From Anolis sagrei (Eukaryota; Chordata; Lepidosauria; Squamata; Anolidae): DNA of 64,000 bases. The first letter of the stretch is position 1; the number at the start of each line of letters is the position of its first letter. The translations under genes and the position numbers were made by a program. Under the pieces are notes generated by a model. The model saw only the letters and a program-made list of their open reading frames with translations, did not search any database and was not told the origin of the DNA. Below, in pieces: positions 41,138 through 53,006 of this stretch. The stretch spans positions 176,020,006 through 176,084,005 of the forward strand of contig NC_090023.1 of assembly GCF_037176765.1 (NCBI RefSeq), written 5' to 3'.

Positions 41138-41602
41138 CTTAGACCCCTCCCACACAGCCGTATACAGTCCACATTGAACTAGATTATATGGCAGTGTGGA
41201 CTCAGATAGAATCATAGAATTAAAGAGTGGGAAGAGACCTCATGGGCCATCCAGTCCAACCCCCTGCCAAGAAGCAGGAATATTGCATTCAAATCACCCC
41301 TGACAAATGGCCATCCAGCCTCTGCTTAAAAGCTTCCAAAGAAGGAGCCTCCACCACACTCCGGGGCAGAGAGTTCCACTGCTGAACGGCTCTCACAGTC
41401 AGGAAGTTCTTCCTAATGTTCAAATGGAATCTCCTCTCTTGTAGTTTGAAGCCATTGTTCCGCGTCCTAGTCTCCAAGGAAGCAGAAAACAAGCTTGCTC
41501 CCTTCTCCCTGTGGCTTCCTCTCACATATTTAAGATAATCGGGTTGTGGATTATCTGCCTTGATATTCTGAGTTACATGGCTGTGTGGAGGGGCCCTTAG
41601 GG
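41138..41602. mobile_element. MITE split by CR1
   Basis: Left arm 41138-41206 (cctcccacacagccgtatac) and right arm 41536-41602 (ttgatattctgagttacatg then ctgtgtggaggggccctta) belong to the same MITE family as the 93-bp array. A CR1 piece lies between. Confidence 0.75.
41207..41535 (-). mobile_element. CR1 LINE 3' end
   Basis: Minus-strand C-terminus ([20 protein letters not shown] ... [13 protein letters not shown]) ending with the ATAGAATCATAGAATT octamers. Inserted into the MITE. Confidence 0.93.
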
Positions 41603-41795
41603 AGCTGGAAAGTCCATAGTTTCAATTATGAGTGTTCTGCTGGCCTGGGGCAAAGCAATTCTTGCTCAACTTCTCTTACCATCATTCCAGCTGCTCAAAA
41701 AGAAAGAAAGATGGGAGGGGATTAGCATTGGTTTCTGTGCTATTTCAAATCAGGGACAACACCTCTCTTGGGTGCCAACCATACTTTCTTTTGGG

Positions 41796-42135
41796 TTTGT
41801 AGTGAGGTTTTTGGGTTGTATGGCCATGTTCCAGTAGCATTATCTCCTGTCTTTTTGCCTGCCTCTGTATGTATGTATCTGTGGGCTGGAAAAAACTTTG
41901 TCTGTTTGAAGCAAGTATGAATGTTGCAATTAGCAAACTTGATTCTTTCTCCCACCCTGGACATTCTACAGAAATATATACACTCCACTTGCCTCATTTC
42001 CAACAGATCTTTGAACAAACATCTGAGGATGCTTGCCACAGACACAAGCAAATGTCAGGAGAGAATGCTACTGGAACAGCCCAAAAAAACTCACAGCAAC
42101 CCAGTGATTCTAGTCATAAAAGCCTTCGACAACAA
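41796..42135. mobile_element. Penelope-like arms, bodiless palindrome
   Basis: A plus arm (tggccatgttccagtagcat) and a minus arm (aatgctactggaacagccca) form an imperfect inverted pair about 340 bp long with no endonuclease or RT between. Confidence 0.65.
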
Positions 42136-42938
42136 ATACTTTATTTTGTTTCTCAGCATAAATATCATAGACACAGAAAGGGCTTGGGGGCACTGGCTTT
42201 CCCCCAGTTTTCTCTATTCTTGTCCAGCTACTTGTTGAACTTCATTTTATGGATTACCAAAATAATTTAGCCAAAGTGTAGTTCAAAAAGTCCTCTTTAA
42301 ATGCTGTGTGTGAGTATCCTCTCTCCCTGGGCTGGTATTGGTTTTGTCGTTACACTAGGGTACCCTTATAGGTTTAAAAATGTGTGTGAGAAAATACAGG
42401 CTACAACACCAGCAATATAGTATGGCAGTCTATTGACAAGGAATTAGTTCAGTTGTTAGGATGTTATATGGTCGATATTCACAAGATGGCATTCTGTTTT
42501 GATGCTTGTGTATAAAACACATAGAAAATAACAGGAGGGTTTTGCTGTGAGCTTTGGAGTATAGAGGACTGGCAACTGTTACCCTTTGTTGTTGTACAGG
42601 CATCTTTGTTGAGAGGCTGTTTCAAGCTTTTAAATCATTTATGGCCTTTTGGCCCTCCACAAGTATTGGCCCACAACTTTAACTGTCTTATAATTTCTCC
42701 ACATGTTTTGCTTCATATAGAGCTAGAAATATATTTCTCCACTCCCAGGAATTGTGTATATTGATTATTCAATGGCTTTCTTGGCATATTAGTTGGCAAT
42801 ATATTTATGTTCATCACATTTATACAGTAACAAGACAGCAGATCCAATAATTTTTCAGTACTTGCAATGGTGTTTAGAATGTTACGGTTTTAAAAGTCTG
42901 TTTCAGTACATGAACCCTGCATCAGAGGGATAACTGAA

Positions 42939-43026
42939 ATAAAACACAGTAAAAGACAACACTAGAAAGCAATAGTGACATGGGTATCACTATTGCTTTC
43001 TAATGTTGTCTTTTATTGTGATTTAT
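42939..43026. other. Strong hairpin in SAR1A intron 1
   Basis: The left stem (42945-42978, cacagtaaaagacaacac then tagaaagcaatagtga) pairs with the right stem (42987-43020) over 34 positions with one G-T and one C-A exception, around an 8-nt loop catgggta. About five more pairs extend it beyond a mismatch. Confidence 0.8.
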
Positions 43027-43405
43027 GATTACTTGTCATTGTCATATAACGGCTTCCATTAGGAAGCTTTAAATGATATCTTAATATTTCTGTCTGAACT
43101 TATTTTGACTTTCATAGTGGTTATTCTAAACCATTTTTCTGTCATTTAAGCTAATAGATAGACTCAATTGAAGATAATAAGGTATTGATAAGTTGTTTAG
43201 CATGCAATTTTGTGCTTTTTGAAGGAGGAGGTGTTGATTTGTTCCTGTTGTGTTTAAACATGTGAAGGATAGACAGTTCGGCCTGCTTTTTCTGTTAGTT
43301 TTTGGATGCCTAATTTACCAGATTTCTAGCTCATAGGTAAGTGAGATGATTGAAATTATCTGGTTCACAGCCAAGACTCTTAACTCTGTGTGTGCATTTT
43401 TCTAG

Positions 43406-43480
43406 GCAACTGATTTTCCACAATGTCCTTCTTATTTGAGTGGATCTACAATGGCTTCAGCAGTATGCTGCAGTTTCTAG
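43406..43480 (+). CDS. SAR1A: SAR1A exon 2 (start codon)
   Basis: Seventeen leader bases after TTCTAG, then ATG at 43423: [19 protein letters not shown] plus one base. Start context CACAATGTC has the A at -3. Donor GTAAGG. Confidence 0.95.
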   Translation, partial: ATDFPQCPSYLSGSTMASAVCCSF

Positions 43481-46400
43481 GTAAGGCTTCAAATACTCAG
43501 ATGTGAATAGTACTCTTGATCTTACTATTCATCCAAAAATGAAACTCTCCAATACTGGCTTTCACACAGGCAATGCTGATAATTGTGTGATTTGTAATCC
43601 ATTCCATTACTTTACTTTTCTGCATACCATGTTACACATATAGCCATTACAGAACTGATTGAAGTATAATGGGCAAGTTCAGCATCCCTTATATAGAATT
43701 CCAAAATACTCCAGAATGGCTGAGATAGTGATACCTTTGCTTTTTGGTGGTTCAAAGTACACAAACTTTGTTTCATGCACAAAATTAATAACATATTGTA
43801 TAAAATAAGGCGTAAATGAATTTTGTGTTTACATTTGGATCTCATCTCCAAGATATTGGATCTCATCTCCAAGATATCTCCAAATAAAGATACTCCAAAA
43901 CACTCCTCTTGTCACAAATTTCGTATGAGGGATATTAAGGCTGTAATATTTCCTGCAAGATAACCTGTGGTTTGCTATTGATTCACACCCCTTCTTTGCT
44001 CCTGATTCACTTCATCAAATTTATTTGAATATATATAGGAGCGATTGGCAAATAATTGCATTAGGTGTATTTTATTGTGTTAGAAGCGACTTGAGAAACT
44101 GCAAGTCACTTCTGGTATGAGAGAATTGACTGTCTGCAGATACATTGCCCAGGGGGTCACTCGGAGGTGTTACCATCCTGTGGGAGGTTTCTCTCATGTC
44201 CCCACATGGGAAGCTGGAGCTCACCCTGTCTCGCAGAGTCAAACTGCCGACATTCAGGTCAGCAGTTCAGCCAGCACAAGGGTTTAACCCATTGCACCAC
44301 CACGGCTCCATTATGCAGCAGCAAGAGGTAAAAATGCTAATAAACAAGAATCTGCATGCTTTGAAGAGAGAGTTTTCTCTTTTCACAAGTTTACCATATA
44401 TGCTTTTTCAACTTTTTTGAATATTGTTTTTTATAGCATCTAAAATTTCCCGGTTTCATGAAAGCTCCAGAAATAATTTGAAAATATGGTTAATCTTATG
44501 TCACAGATTCAGTCTGTTTAATATATGCTGCTTTTCTTTTCTGCAGGATTATACAAGAAGTCTGGAAAGCTAGTTTTCTTGGGTCTGGATAATGCAGGCA
44601 AAACCACTCTTTTGCATATGCTCAAGGATGACCGATTAGGTCAACATGTCCCAACACTGCATCCAAGTAAGGGTTATTTAGCTCAACCCTATCCTTTTAA
44701 AATTGTTTTCCATTTTACTAGTATTTAAAATGTACCCCTTATTTTTAATAAAATGTCATAATGATACCTCTCATTGGAGAGTAACGCTTATAACGTCTGT
44801 TTGATTTTTTTTATTTACTGTGTTCTAAACATGGATAAGATTATATGCATATGTTTAATATAAAATCTACATTTTATTTGTTTTCACAAAATAATATTAA
44901 CAAAAATTCCATGCTATATAAAAAGTTGAAAGATTTAATAACTTTGGACTCTAATGATCCTTAAACTTTAGTCTTGCGTGCCTTGAATGGCTTATCTGTT
45001 CTTAATCACTGTTACATTGGAGACTGTGCTAATATAACCTCCGCTTAATCTCATAAATAATTTCCCATTTTCTTCAGCATCAGAAGAGCTGACAATTGCA
45101 GGAATGACTTTCACAACATTTGATCTTGGTGGCCACGAACAAGGTAACAACTGTTTCCTTCCTAGGAATTTTTACTATCTGCACTTAGTGATCCTATAAA
45201 GAGTATCACAGAACTTCTTGTTATTTCATTCATTGGGGAGCTGCGACAGATTTTTTAAAAAATAAATTCTGTGAACTTTTTTCTTAATTACTTTTCTTTA
45301 TGACAATTGAGAAGTGACCATAAGAATATAAACTTCTATTTCAGAAATACCAGTAATTTATTTAACGTGCATTTTAAATTGCTGGGGAAATATTTGAAGG
45401 ATATGTTTATTTTCAAAATGATATACTCATAAAACAGCAGTAGTCATTTGATTCTGATGGCAAGGTGTTTTTTAAAAGTTACTCAGGGCACACAAACTGC
45501 ATTTTTTCTCTCTGGGCATTGTAACTTGTGCTGCTGTTTTGTTGTTTCCCTCATAGCTCGCCGTGTATGGAAGAACTATCTACCAGCAATTAATGGGATT
45601 GTCTTTTTAGTGGACTGTGCAGACCAGGAACGTCTTCTGGAGTCAAAAGTGGAACTTAATGTATGTAACTCCCTACCAACACAAAAAACAAGTGCCATTA
45701 TACAGCTTAGTCCTGATCTCTATGTAGTCTCTTTTTTGTTTCTTGCTAAATTAAAGCCATATGAGAAAATCCCAAAAGCAAACTTTGATTTTGCCATTTT
45801 ATATAAAGGATGTCATAAGTTCTTTTTAAAACATTAAATAGGTTCTTTTATTCCACTTTTAGTGAGACAGGTTGCATTCGGCACTTCAGAGAAAAAGTAG
45901 ACACAGACTCCAGTACTGGGTTTTATAATAATTATATTGGTTACATAGACAAAGGGGGAATATTGCATCAGTGTTTACACATATACTCTAATATTCATTC
46001 ATTCATCAAGCATTCTTACCATTCTTCGTGTTGAAGATGATCAGCTTCTTGAGAGGAGGCGGCTGTTCATGATGGTGTTCAGTTGGTCTGACACACACTC
46101 TCTGAGAGAGAAGGGTCCTTTTATGTAGTATTTTCTGTTGATGTGGTTCTGAAAGTTGTAAATTACTGATCGACAGATTCCATCAGTTCCTGGACAGATG
46201 TTGATTTTGTTTAATTGGCTTTCCTTATCAAGGAGGCTTGTAAACATTTCTGTAAGGAGCCACAGTGTTGACTTCCTTACTTAAAAGAATTTCTTTGGCA
46301 ATGTAAACAAGTTGTTTTTCCACCAAGAGTTCATCAAGTCAGAATGTCAATAGATAATTATTTGTCTCAAATCTCATCAACAATTTTAATTAGTCCACAA

Positions 46401-48779
46401 GTTCTTCACCTCTGTCTTGTAGTTTTCCAGGCCTCATTCCTTAGAATGGTATCTTCAGCTGCATTCGTACGCCTTTCATACAATCTCACTCAAACCATAC
46501 AGCATATTTTATCATGACAAGGACACAATTTTGCTATGCCATTGTATAAATGTAACTTGAGCATCTGCGGGTCCTGGGACCAAATCCCAGTGGATACCAA
46601 GGATCCACCATACTCATTAGCAAGAAATCATTTTGGTAGTATTTACTGATGTTGTGGTTGGAATATTTACTGTGAATCATTGTTTGCATGCTGCATTATA
46701 CATTGTAATGCACACATACTTTTTTTTTTCTCATAGGCACTAATGACTGATGAAACAATATCCAATGTGCCAATTCTTATCTTGGGTAATAAAATTGACA
46801 GACCAGAAGCTATCAGTGAGGAAAAACTCAGAGAGATTTTTGGGCTTTATGGACAGACCACAGGAAAGGTAAGAAATCAAAGTATGGTTCACAAAGGGGA
46901 GGGGGTTATGTATTGCAAAATCCATGTCTTTTCCATGCCTTTCTATTTTAAGGTTCACAAATTCTCATGACTATTAAACTAGAATAACAGGTAACAAGCT
47001 TTTGTGAAATCTGTGTGTTCTACAGATAGTTAGTTTATCTGTGTAATTTTGCCAAAGTTGTAATAAGGACACAGTGCTTCTGCACAGCTGTAAATGATCC
47101 AGTTTTGGGCAATGCGTTTTTCAAAGATGGAAAATAAAATTGAGGCAGTCTAACGGTTAGCAGGTTAAACTTTCATATAGTAGAGTCCACTTCATCAGAT
47201 ACATGAAGTATTTTCCTTGGTTGATGGGTATGTTCACAGGATTGTAGAGGGAAAAATAGTAAACACTAAGGACAAATGGGAGTGAAATGAAAAAAGGACT
47301 GCCTGTGAAAATTCTAGTAAAGCTTACATATACTGAAAAAACAAAAGTGGCCATTCACAAAGCAGTGACTGGTAATACCGTAGCATAACAAATAAGACGG
47401 AATTAACAACATTTCTGTTGTACAATTTTTAAAAAGAAGATCAAGGTCTTAATTTAAAGTTTACCATCACACTTTCAATATTTTCACTTCAAAGGCCCCC
47501 TTTTGAGGTATCTTTAAATAATGCCAATTTTCAGATTAACAGTAGTGACCTGGAAGAGTGAAATATTTTACGGCTGTATCCCTGCTTTTCCACTCTAATG
47601 AATGAGATTTGTCACAATTCGTTTAAGCCACATTGATTTCAGCAGTTATGTTCAAGGTAGTGGTAATGCTGAATTAGGTCAGACTGGTCTCAGGCAATTG
47701 ACCTTCTTGAATTCATGGCATGAGCTCCCATTCCTACTCTTTCGTGAGATACATAAGTAGCCCTGGAGCAAATGGGGCATGAGTCTTTATTTGGGAGACA
47801 CTTAGCTTCAGGTTTTCCTCTTCCTTTCTCTTGGGATGCACTAAATGCTTCTGGTAATGTCATTTTTGTGTTCTTGTGACTGTTGGATCACTGTCAGGCT
47901 GCAAGGATTACCGTACATACTCGAGTATAAGCCGACCTGAATATAAGTCGAGCCATCTAATTTTACCACAAAAAACTGGAAAAACGTTTTGACTCGACTA
48001 TAAGCCGAGGGTGAGAAATGTAGCTGCTACTGGTAATCATCAGGAGGTTAAATGTTTTTGAGTATTTTCATAAAACTGTAATTTAAGATTCAACCAGTAT
48101 TCTAACCTCCTTCAATGTAAATGTGCTTACCTATTCCCTATAATGATAGAATAAAATAATAAATGTAATAACATGTAATAAAAACAATAATAGAGTAAAG
48201 AATGGAAATTTAACAACAATAGTAATAATAATGAAGTAATAAATGTAATAATAACAATAATAGAGTAAAATAATAAATGTAATAAATATAACAATACAAT
48301 AAAATAATGTAAATGTAATAATAATAGAGTAAAATAATAAAGGTAATAAAAGTAATAATAGAATATAATAATGTAAATGTAATAATAATAGAGTAAAATA
48401 ATAAATTTAATAAAAATAATACTAATAGCAGAGTAAAATAATAAATAACCTTGACTCGATTATAAGCCGAGGGGAACTTTTTCAGCCTAAAAAAGGGTCT
48501 GAAAAACTAGGCTTATACTCGAGTATATACAGTATATCAAATCACTGTGATTAAGTGTCATAAGTAATTCTACTGTGTTTGCTCTTGACCCTGATCTTGA
48601 AATGAGCCTGAAAGCATCCAGCAGCTGAATCCCAGTGAATGAATTCTTCTTTGACCCTCTAGGGTAACGTGCCACAGAAGGACTTGAACACGCGCCCCAT
48701 GGAAGTGTTCATGTGCAGTGTGCTGAAGAGGCAAGGCTACGGTGAAGGTTTCCGTTGGCTGTCCCAGTATATTGACTGA
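43406..48779 (+). CDS. SAR1A: Small COPII GTPase SAR1A (coding exons)
   Basis: Arf-family GTPase that, when GTP-bound at ER exit sites, inserts its N-terminal helix in the membrane and recruits Sec23/24 then Sec13/31. Coding exons are 43423-43480, 44547-44666, 45078-45143, 45557-45660, 46737-46868 and 48663-48779, giving 198 residues, the family length. Motifs: the N-terminal STAR segment [10 protein letters not shown]-loop GLDNAGKTT (32-40), switch I TLHPT (56-60), DLGGHE (75-80, catalytic His79), NKID (134-137) and [16 protein letters not shown]1A rather than SAR1B is indicated by EWIYNGF, KKSGK, GGHEQ and KVELNALM. Residues 162-171 ([10 protein letters not shown]) differ from human (NVTLKELNAR). 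Translation starts 17 nt into exon 2. Confidence 0.97.
44080..44310 (-). mobile_element. SINE-B
   Basis: Minus-strand copy: agaagcgacttgagaaactg at the tail, gggtttaacccattgcacca at the head. Diverged, in a SAR1A intron. Confidence 0.85.
44547..44666 (+). CDS. SAR1A: SAR1A exon with P-loop and switch I
   Basis: [20 protein letters not shown] then [20 protein letters not shown]. Carries the nucleotide-binding lysine and the first Mg2+ threonine (GKT). Acceptor TTCTGCAG, donor GTAAGG. Confidence 0.98.
45078..45143 (+). CDS. SAR1A: SAR1A exon with switch II
   Basis: [15 protein letters not shown] then DLGGHEQ. DLGGHE is the G3 motif; its His positions the attacking water on Sec23 stimulation. 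Acceptor TCTTCAG, donor GTAACA. Confidence 0.98.
45557..45660 (+). CDS. SAR1A: SAR1A exon ([13 protein letters not shown])
   Basis: [20 protein letters not shown] then [15 protein letters not shown]. Acceptor CTCATAG, donor GTATGT. Confidence 0.98.
45850..46620. other. SAR1A intron block, possibly repeat-derived
   Basis: An LTR-like flavour is present (TTTTATAATAATTATATTGG near 45921 with the sense reversed) but neither termini nor target repeats were found. Left unassigned. Confidence 0.25.
46737..46868 (+). CDS. SAR1A: SAR1A exon with NKID
   Basis: [20 protein letters not shown] then [20 protein letters not shown] and TTGK. NKID sets guanine specificity. DRPEAI is like human SAR1B at this spot, while SNVP and EEKLREI are SAR1A-like. 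Confidence 0.98.
47914..48532. mobile_element. TIR element with TAA-rich core, second copy
   Basis: Ends ACATACTCGAGTATAAGCCG and CTTATACTCGAGTATATACA are inverted. The core is rich in aataataat, aatgtaat and agtaaaat, the complement of the 5.6-kb copy. Confidence 0.65.
48663..48779 (+). CDS. SAR1A: SAR1A last exon
   Basis: [20 protein letters not shown] then [18 protein letters not shown] and TGA. MCSV is the G5 equivalent. Acceptor ACCCTCTAG. Confidence 0.97.
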   Translation, partial: GNVPQKDLNTRPMEVFMCSVLKRQGYGEGFRWLSQYID

Positions 48780-49866
48780 TATTGGAGGGACAGCTCTAAC
48801 TCCTGGACTGATCCTGTTCGCAGCTTCCTTATGGACTTTTCTATTAGAACGTGGAAGGCTCTCCAACCATATACTGGCATTGACCCAGGGACTCCTGTCT
48901 TCAGTTACCCCATATCACAGTGGTGACACAGTTCTTTTCCCTTTGTCTTGGAGATAACATTCTGTACACTGGTGCAAGTTGTCACATCTCTAGGGCCCAT
49001 TGTTTCCACTGGAAACCTTGGCTTTCAGTTACAGTGGGGCCAGTGAGGTGGAATGCGGGACTCTGCATACAGCACTCTTTTAGCGGCTGGAAAAGAGAAC
49101 ATGTCTCACCACTGTGGCCAATTGACTTAAAGAAAGCAACTATATTTTTTAAAGTGTTCAATGTAAATCCTGTCCCTTTAGATTGTTTAAGTTAACACTC
49201 AACTTGTTTGGGCCAGAATCTGTTAAGATTTTTTAAAAATCTGATAATTCCCAAATGACCGACCCAAGTATCATGATATTTGGATAGAAAGTTGGGTTGA
49301 ATTGCCCTATGAGATGGTGGTTCTGCCACACTGCTTGATGATGAAGATGGTGCTGTTGGGACTGATTTGTGCAATGGTCTTCCCTTTTTCTTGGATAGGG
49401 TTTTTAGTTGGGAAGGGAAATGGAACACTCACATGGAGACATACTTGTCTTAGCTTTCCGTGATGTCATGATATGTAGGAATCTATTCACCTTGGCCCGC
49501 CTCTAAATGTTGCTATCACTCTTTTGTCAGCAGGCTTTCCTCTTTGCAGCACCAGTGGGGAAGGACTTAGGATGCAGAATGTTTTGCATTTCAAGCAACT
49601 TGGGGGAAAAAACAATAGAAATCATGAATTTTGTTGGGTTACTGTAGCATTAAATTTTTCCAACCATTGCATATCATAATGCTGTTAATGTAAACTAACC
49701 GTGTTTCTTTTATATCCAACAGAGCTTGTGTTTGAAGTTTCATTATTTGCCTAGTCATCTTCATTTTCGGTTAAACACACAGGCATCCTCTCCATTAGGA
49801 GAGGACAATGGTGCTTTAGTTGGAATTATTTCTAGTATTCACTAGCAGATATAGTTCAGTCTATGA

Positions 49867-50226
49867 CAGTGGTTCTCAACCTGTGGTTCCCCAGGTGTTT
49901 TGGCCTACAACTCCCAGAAATCCCAGACAGTTTAACAGCTGTTAGGACAGTGGTTCTCAACCTGTGGGTCCCCAGGTGTTTTGGCCTACAACTCCCAGAA
50001 ATCCCAGACAGTTTACCAGCTGTTAGGACAGTGGTACTCAACCTGTGGGTCCCCTGGTGTTTTGGCCTACAACTCCCAGAAATCCCAGCCAGTTTACCAG
50101 CTGTTAGGATTTCTGGGAGTTGAAGGCCAAAAACATCTGGGGACCCCAGGTTGAGAACCACTGTGTTAGGATTTCTGGAAGTTGGAAGGCCAAAACATCT
50201 GGGGATCCACAGGTTGAGAACCACTG
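49867..50226 (+). mobile_element. hAT-type MITE with multiplied arms
   Basis: Three direct left arms starting CAGTGGTTCTCAACC at 49867, 49948 and 50029 (exact 81-bp steps), then two inverted right arms ending GAGAACCACTG at about 50164 and 50226. The same family as the single 135-bp copies. Confidence 0.92.
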
Positions 50227-50449
50227 GTTTCTGGGTACATATGACTCGGAGTCCGAGAACGGTTGTTTGCTAACTCTAAAATGCAAAATGGCTGTGTATT
50301 GGCTACAGTGCTGTAGTCACTTAATTCTTTGAAAAGTATGGTATTGTTAAGACATGATGCTAAAACATACCATGACATGTTAACCACTGTGATCTAGCAT
50401 CCTTCGTCTTAAGCATTGAACGCCTTCGAAGGGAATAAAGTCTCTAGCA

Positions 50450-50584
50450 CAGTGCTTCTCAACCTGTGGGTCCCCAGATGTTTTGGCCTTCAACTCCCAG
50501 AAATCCTAACAGCTGGTAAACTCACTGGGATTTCTGGGAGCTATAGGCCAAAACACCTGGGGAGCCACAGCTTGAGAACCACTG
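50450..50584 (+). mobile_element. hAT-type MITE with exact target repeat
   Basis: 135-bp palindrome CAGTGCTTCTCAACC ... CTTGAGAACCACTG flanked by identical octamers ctctagca (50442-50449 and 50585-50592), which fixes both its ends and its hAT-type insertion. Confidence 0.94.
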
Positions 50585-51845
50585 CTCTAGCACAACAATT
50601 AAAATTCCCAGAAGTTTAGTGTGATATTGAAAATTAATTTCCTTTAACTTTCACGTTTGTCCCTTTTGCCCGTTGCTCTGACATAGCCCTTGAGTAATAA
50701 GTGACCACATGGAGTCCTCTGAAGTATGTAATGCAGCTGCTAAACAGGATAATTTTAGTGTTTCTCTGCCAGCAGGAAAAGCTGAATGTACTGCAAACAC
50801 GATATGTTTAAATTGTACAGGTTGATACTGTCTGATGTGTAATGGTCGATGTACTTCCAAGGTAGTTTAAGCTGGATGGTCATTGGAAGAACTATGAGAC
50901 AGTAAACTATTTCTGAAAGGGGTGCCTAGTGAACACCTATTTAGAAACGGGGGGTGCTGTTATTCATTCTAGATCTGTTTGCAGCAACTTTACCAAAATT
51001 GGCTGCCTATAGCATCATTGTTGCATTCACCTTCAGTCTTTGTAAATACCTTTGGGCTTTACATAAGAAGTTTTTCAATCACTTGTGAATATCTCATAGG
51101 GCGAAGTGCCTATGAATGTGGTGCCATGGAGTTGTAGGGAACATAACAGTCTACAGTAATCCCACCTTCACTCTTGATCAGATGCATATAATGTAGCATC
51201 TTCAGTACTGAGCACCTAGATTTCCCTGTCAAGGTGCTCGGAATAGATGGCTCTTCTTGAAATAATATGACACCTGGTAACTCTTATTGGAAATGGTATT
51301 CTCTGATTCCATGCTTTTAAAAAGACCTACCCCCCCCCCCCAAATAAAAATAAACAAGAGCTATAGGATTGATGCCCAGGAAAAGCACAGCTTTCTATGA
51401 AGGTGGTGTCCCAACCGCTGGAGGAAGCAATTGTGACTAGCTCTTAACTTCTCCTCCCACCCCGCTTGCCATGTGTATTGTCATTAGACAAATCTAACTC
51501 TTCACAGTGTATGGATATAAAGTTTAATATATTCTTTAGAAATTGGATTGCAGATTGGAGAATTGGGAGAAGAAGTATGTCATTCTGTTAGCAAAATGTT
51601 TTAACTTCCCATTTCTGGAAACGTGAAACATGTTTGCAGAGAAGGTTTGTCTGTATCCAAAACATTTTAATAAAAGGTTTTTTTTAAAAAAACAAACAAA
51701 ACACAGTCATATTCACATGCAGTGGGCTGAAATAGTTACAATCCTGTGATTCATGGTAAACAAGGAACGGAATGTATAGTGCCTGGTCCTAGAAACATTC
51801 CAGATCCAGTACTCTTAAATTTGAAATCTAAGGAGAGAAATGTAT

Positions 51846-52420
51846 TGTCGAAGGCTTTCATGGCCGGAATCATTGGGTTGTTGTAGGTTTTTTCGGGTGA
51901 TATGGCCATGTTCTAGAGCAGGGGTCCTCAAACTAAGGCCCGAGGGCCGGATATGGCCCTCCAAGGTCATTTACCCGACCCTCGCTCATGGTCACCCTAA
52001 GTCTGAAATGACTTGAAAGCACACAACAATAACAATCCTATCTCATCAGCCAAAAGCAGGCCCACACTTCCCATTGACATACTAATACGTTTATATTTGT
52101 TAAAATTCTCCTTCATTTTAATTATTGTATTGTTTTTAAGTGTTTTTGCAATACAAATAAGATATATGCAGTGTGCATAGGAATTCATTCATGTTTTTTT
52201 TTTCAAATTATAATCCGGCCCTCCAACAGTTTGAGGGACTGTGACGTGGCCCTCTGTTTAAAAAGTTTGAGGACCCCTGTTCTAGAGGCATTCTCTCCTG
52301 ACGTTTCGCCTGCATCTATGGCAAACATCCTCACTACCATAGATGTAGGCGAAATGTCAGGAGAGAATGCCTCTAGAACATGGCCATATAGCTCGAAAAA
52401 ACCTACAATAACCCAGAGAG
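51846..52420. mobile_element. Penelope-like arms with a hAT insert
   Basis: Plus arm (ggctttcatggccggaatca ... cctgacgtttcgcctgcatc) and minus arm (gcgaaatgtcaggagagaat ... aaaaaacctacaataaccca) with no body between. A Charlie-like hAT sits in the plus arm at the same base as in the 20.7-kb copy. Confidence 0.85.
51919..52279 (+). mobile_element. Charlie-like hAT MITE
   Basis: 361 bp, ends CAGGGGTCCTCAAACTAAGG / AGTTTGAGGACCCCTG, target repeats ttctagag (51911-51918 and 52280-52287). Confidence 0.93.
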
Positions 52421-53000
52421 AAATGTAGTTAGTAGGCCACATAATGTCTCTTCAGGTAACAGCATATTAAATTGTTTATATACTTTAGGAGCTATATAGC
52501 AATTATTAATTGACTTTATAGTTTTGTCATTCATCATTTGGATATTTAAGTCTCACGCTGGCACAAATTTTTTGTTTCAGAAGATAAAATGCAGTTGAAA
52601 AAGCCCTTCTAAACGTGGAATTGCCTAAAAACAATGTATTCACATATTTCAACCTTGGTGTTGATTCACATGTTGGAAGAGAAACACGTATATTTGCATA
52701 TGATACCTCTGTTATTTCCTGTCATTCAAGTGGCCATCTACAGAAGATGAAATCAAACCAATGAAGAGTCCTTAAAGCACACTTTGTGCTACACAATAAA
52801 TCTTGGCAGTCCTATGAAAGCTGATGAAGGCAGTTCAGGACAATAACAAGTTGACTGTCTATTCTCTGTCTAGAAATCTGGCTGATTACACTAGATGAGA
52901 ATGGCAGCCGTAAAAGTATTGGTCTTAAATTGAGAAAATAAGAAAATGCCAGTTGTATGCTGCAGTTTTAGGCCCAATTAATTAAGGGTAAGCCCTACTG
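52421..53000. other. Intergenic, no named content
   Basis: About 580 bp of unique AT-rich sequence; no gene or repeat recognised. Confidence 0.55.
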
Positions 53001-53006
53001 AAGGAA

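Larger units (their letters stand above)
48780..51690 (+). other. SAR1A: SAR1A 3' UTR (probable extent)
   Basis: Mostly unique sequence after the stop, with an AATAAA at 51669 followed by a T-rich stretch, the clearest distal poly(A) signal. Two MITE insertions (49.87 and 50.45 kb) would be part of the mRNA. A shorter UTR using a weaker signal is possible. Confidence 0.5.

Noticed and set aside
45850-46620. LTR-like block in a SAR1A intron
   Set aside because: TATA-like and A/T-rich words occur, but no TG...CA ends, target repeat or matching second copy could be found.
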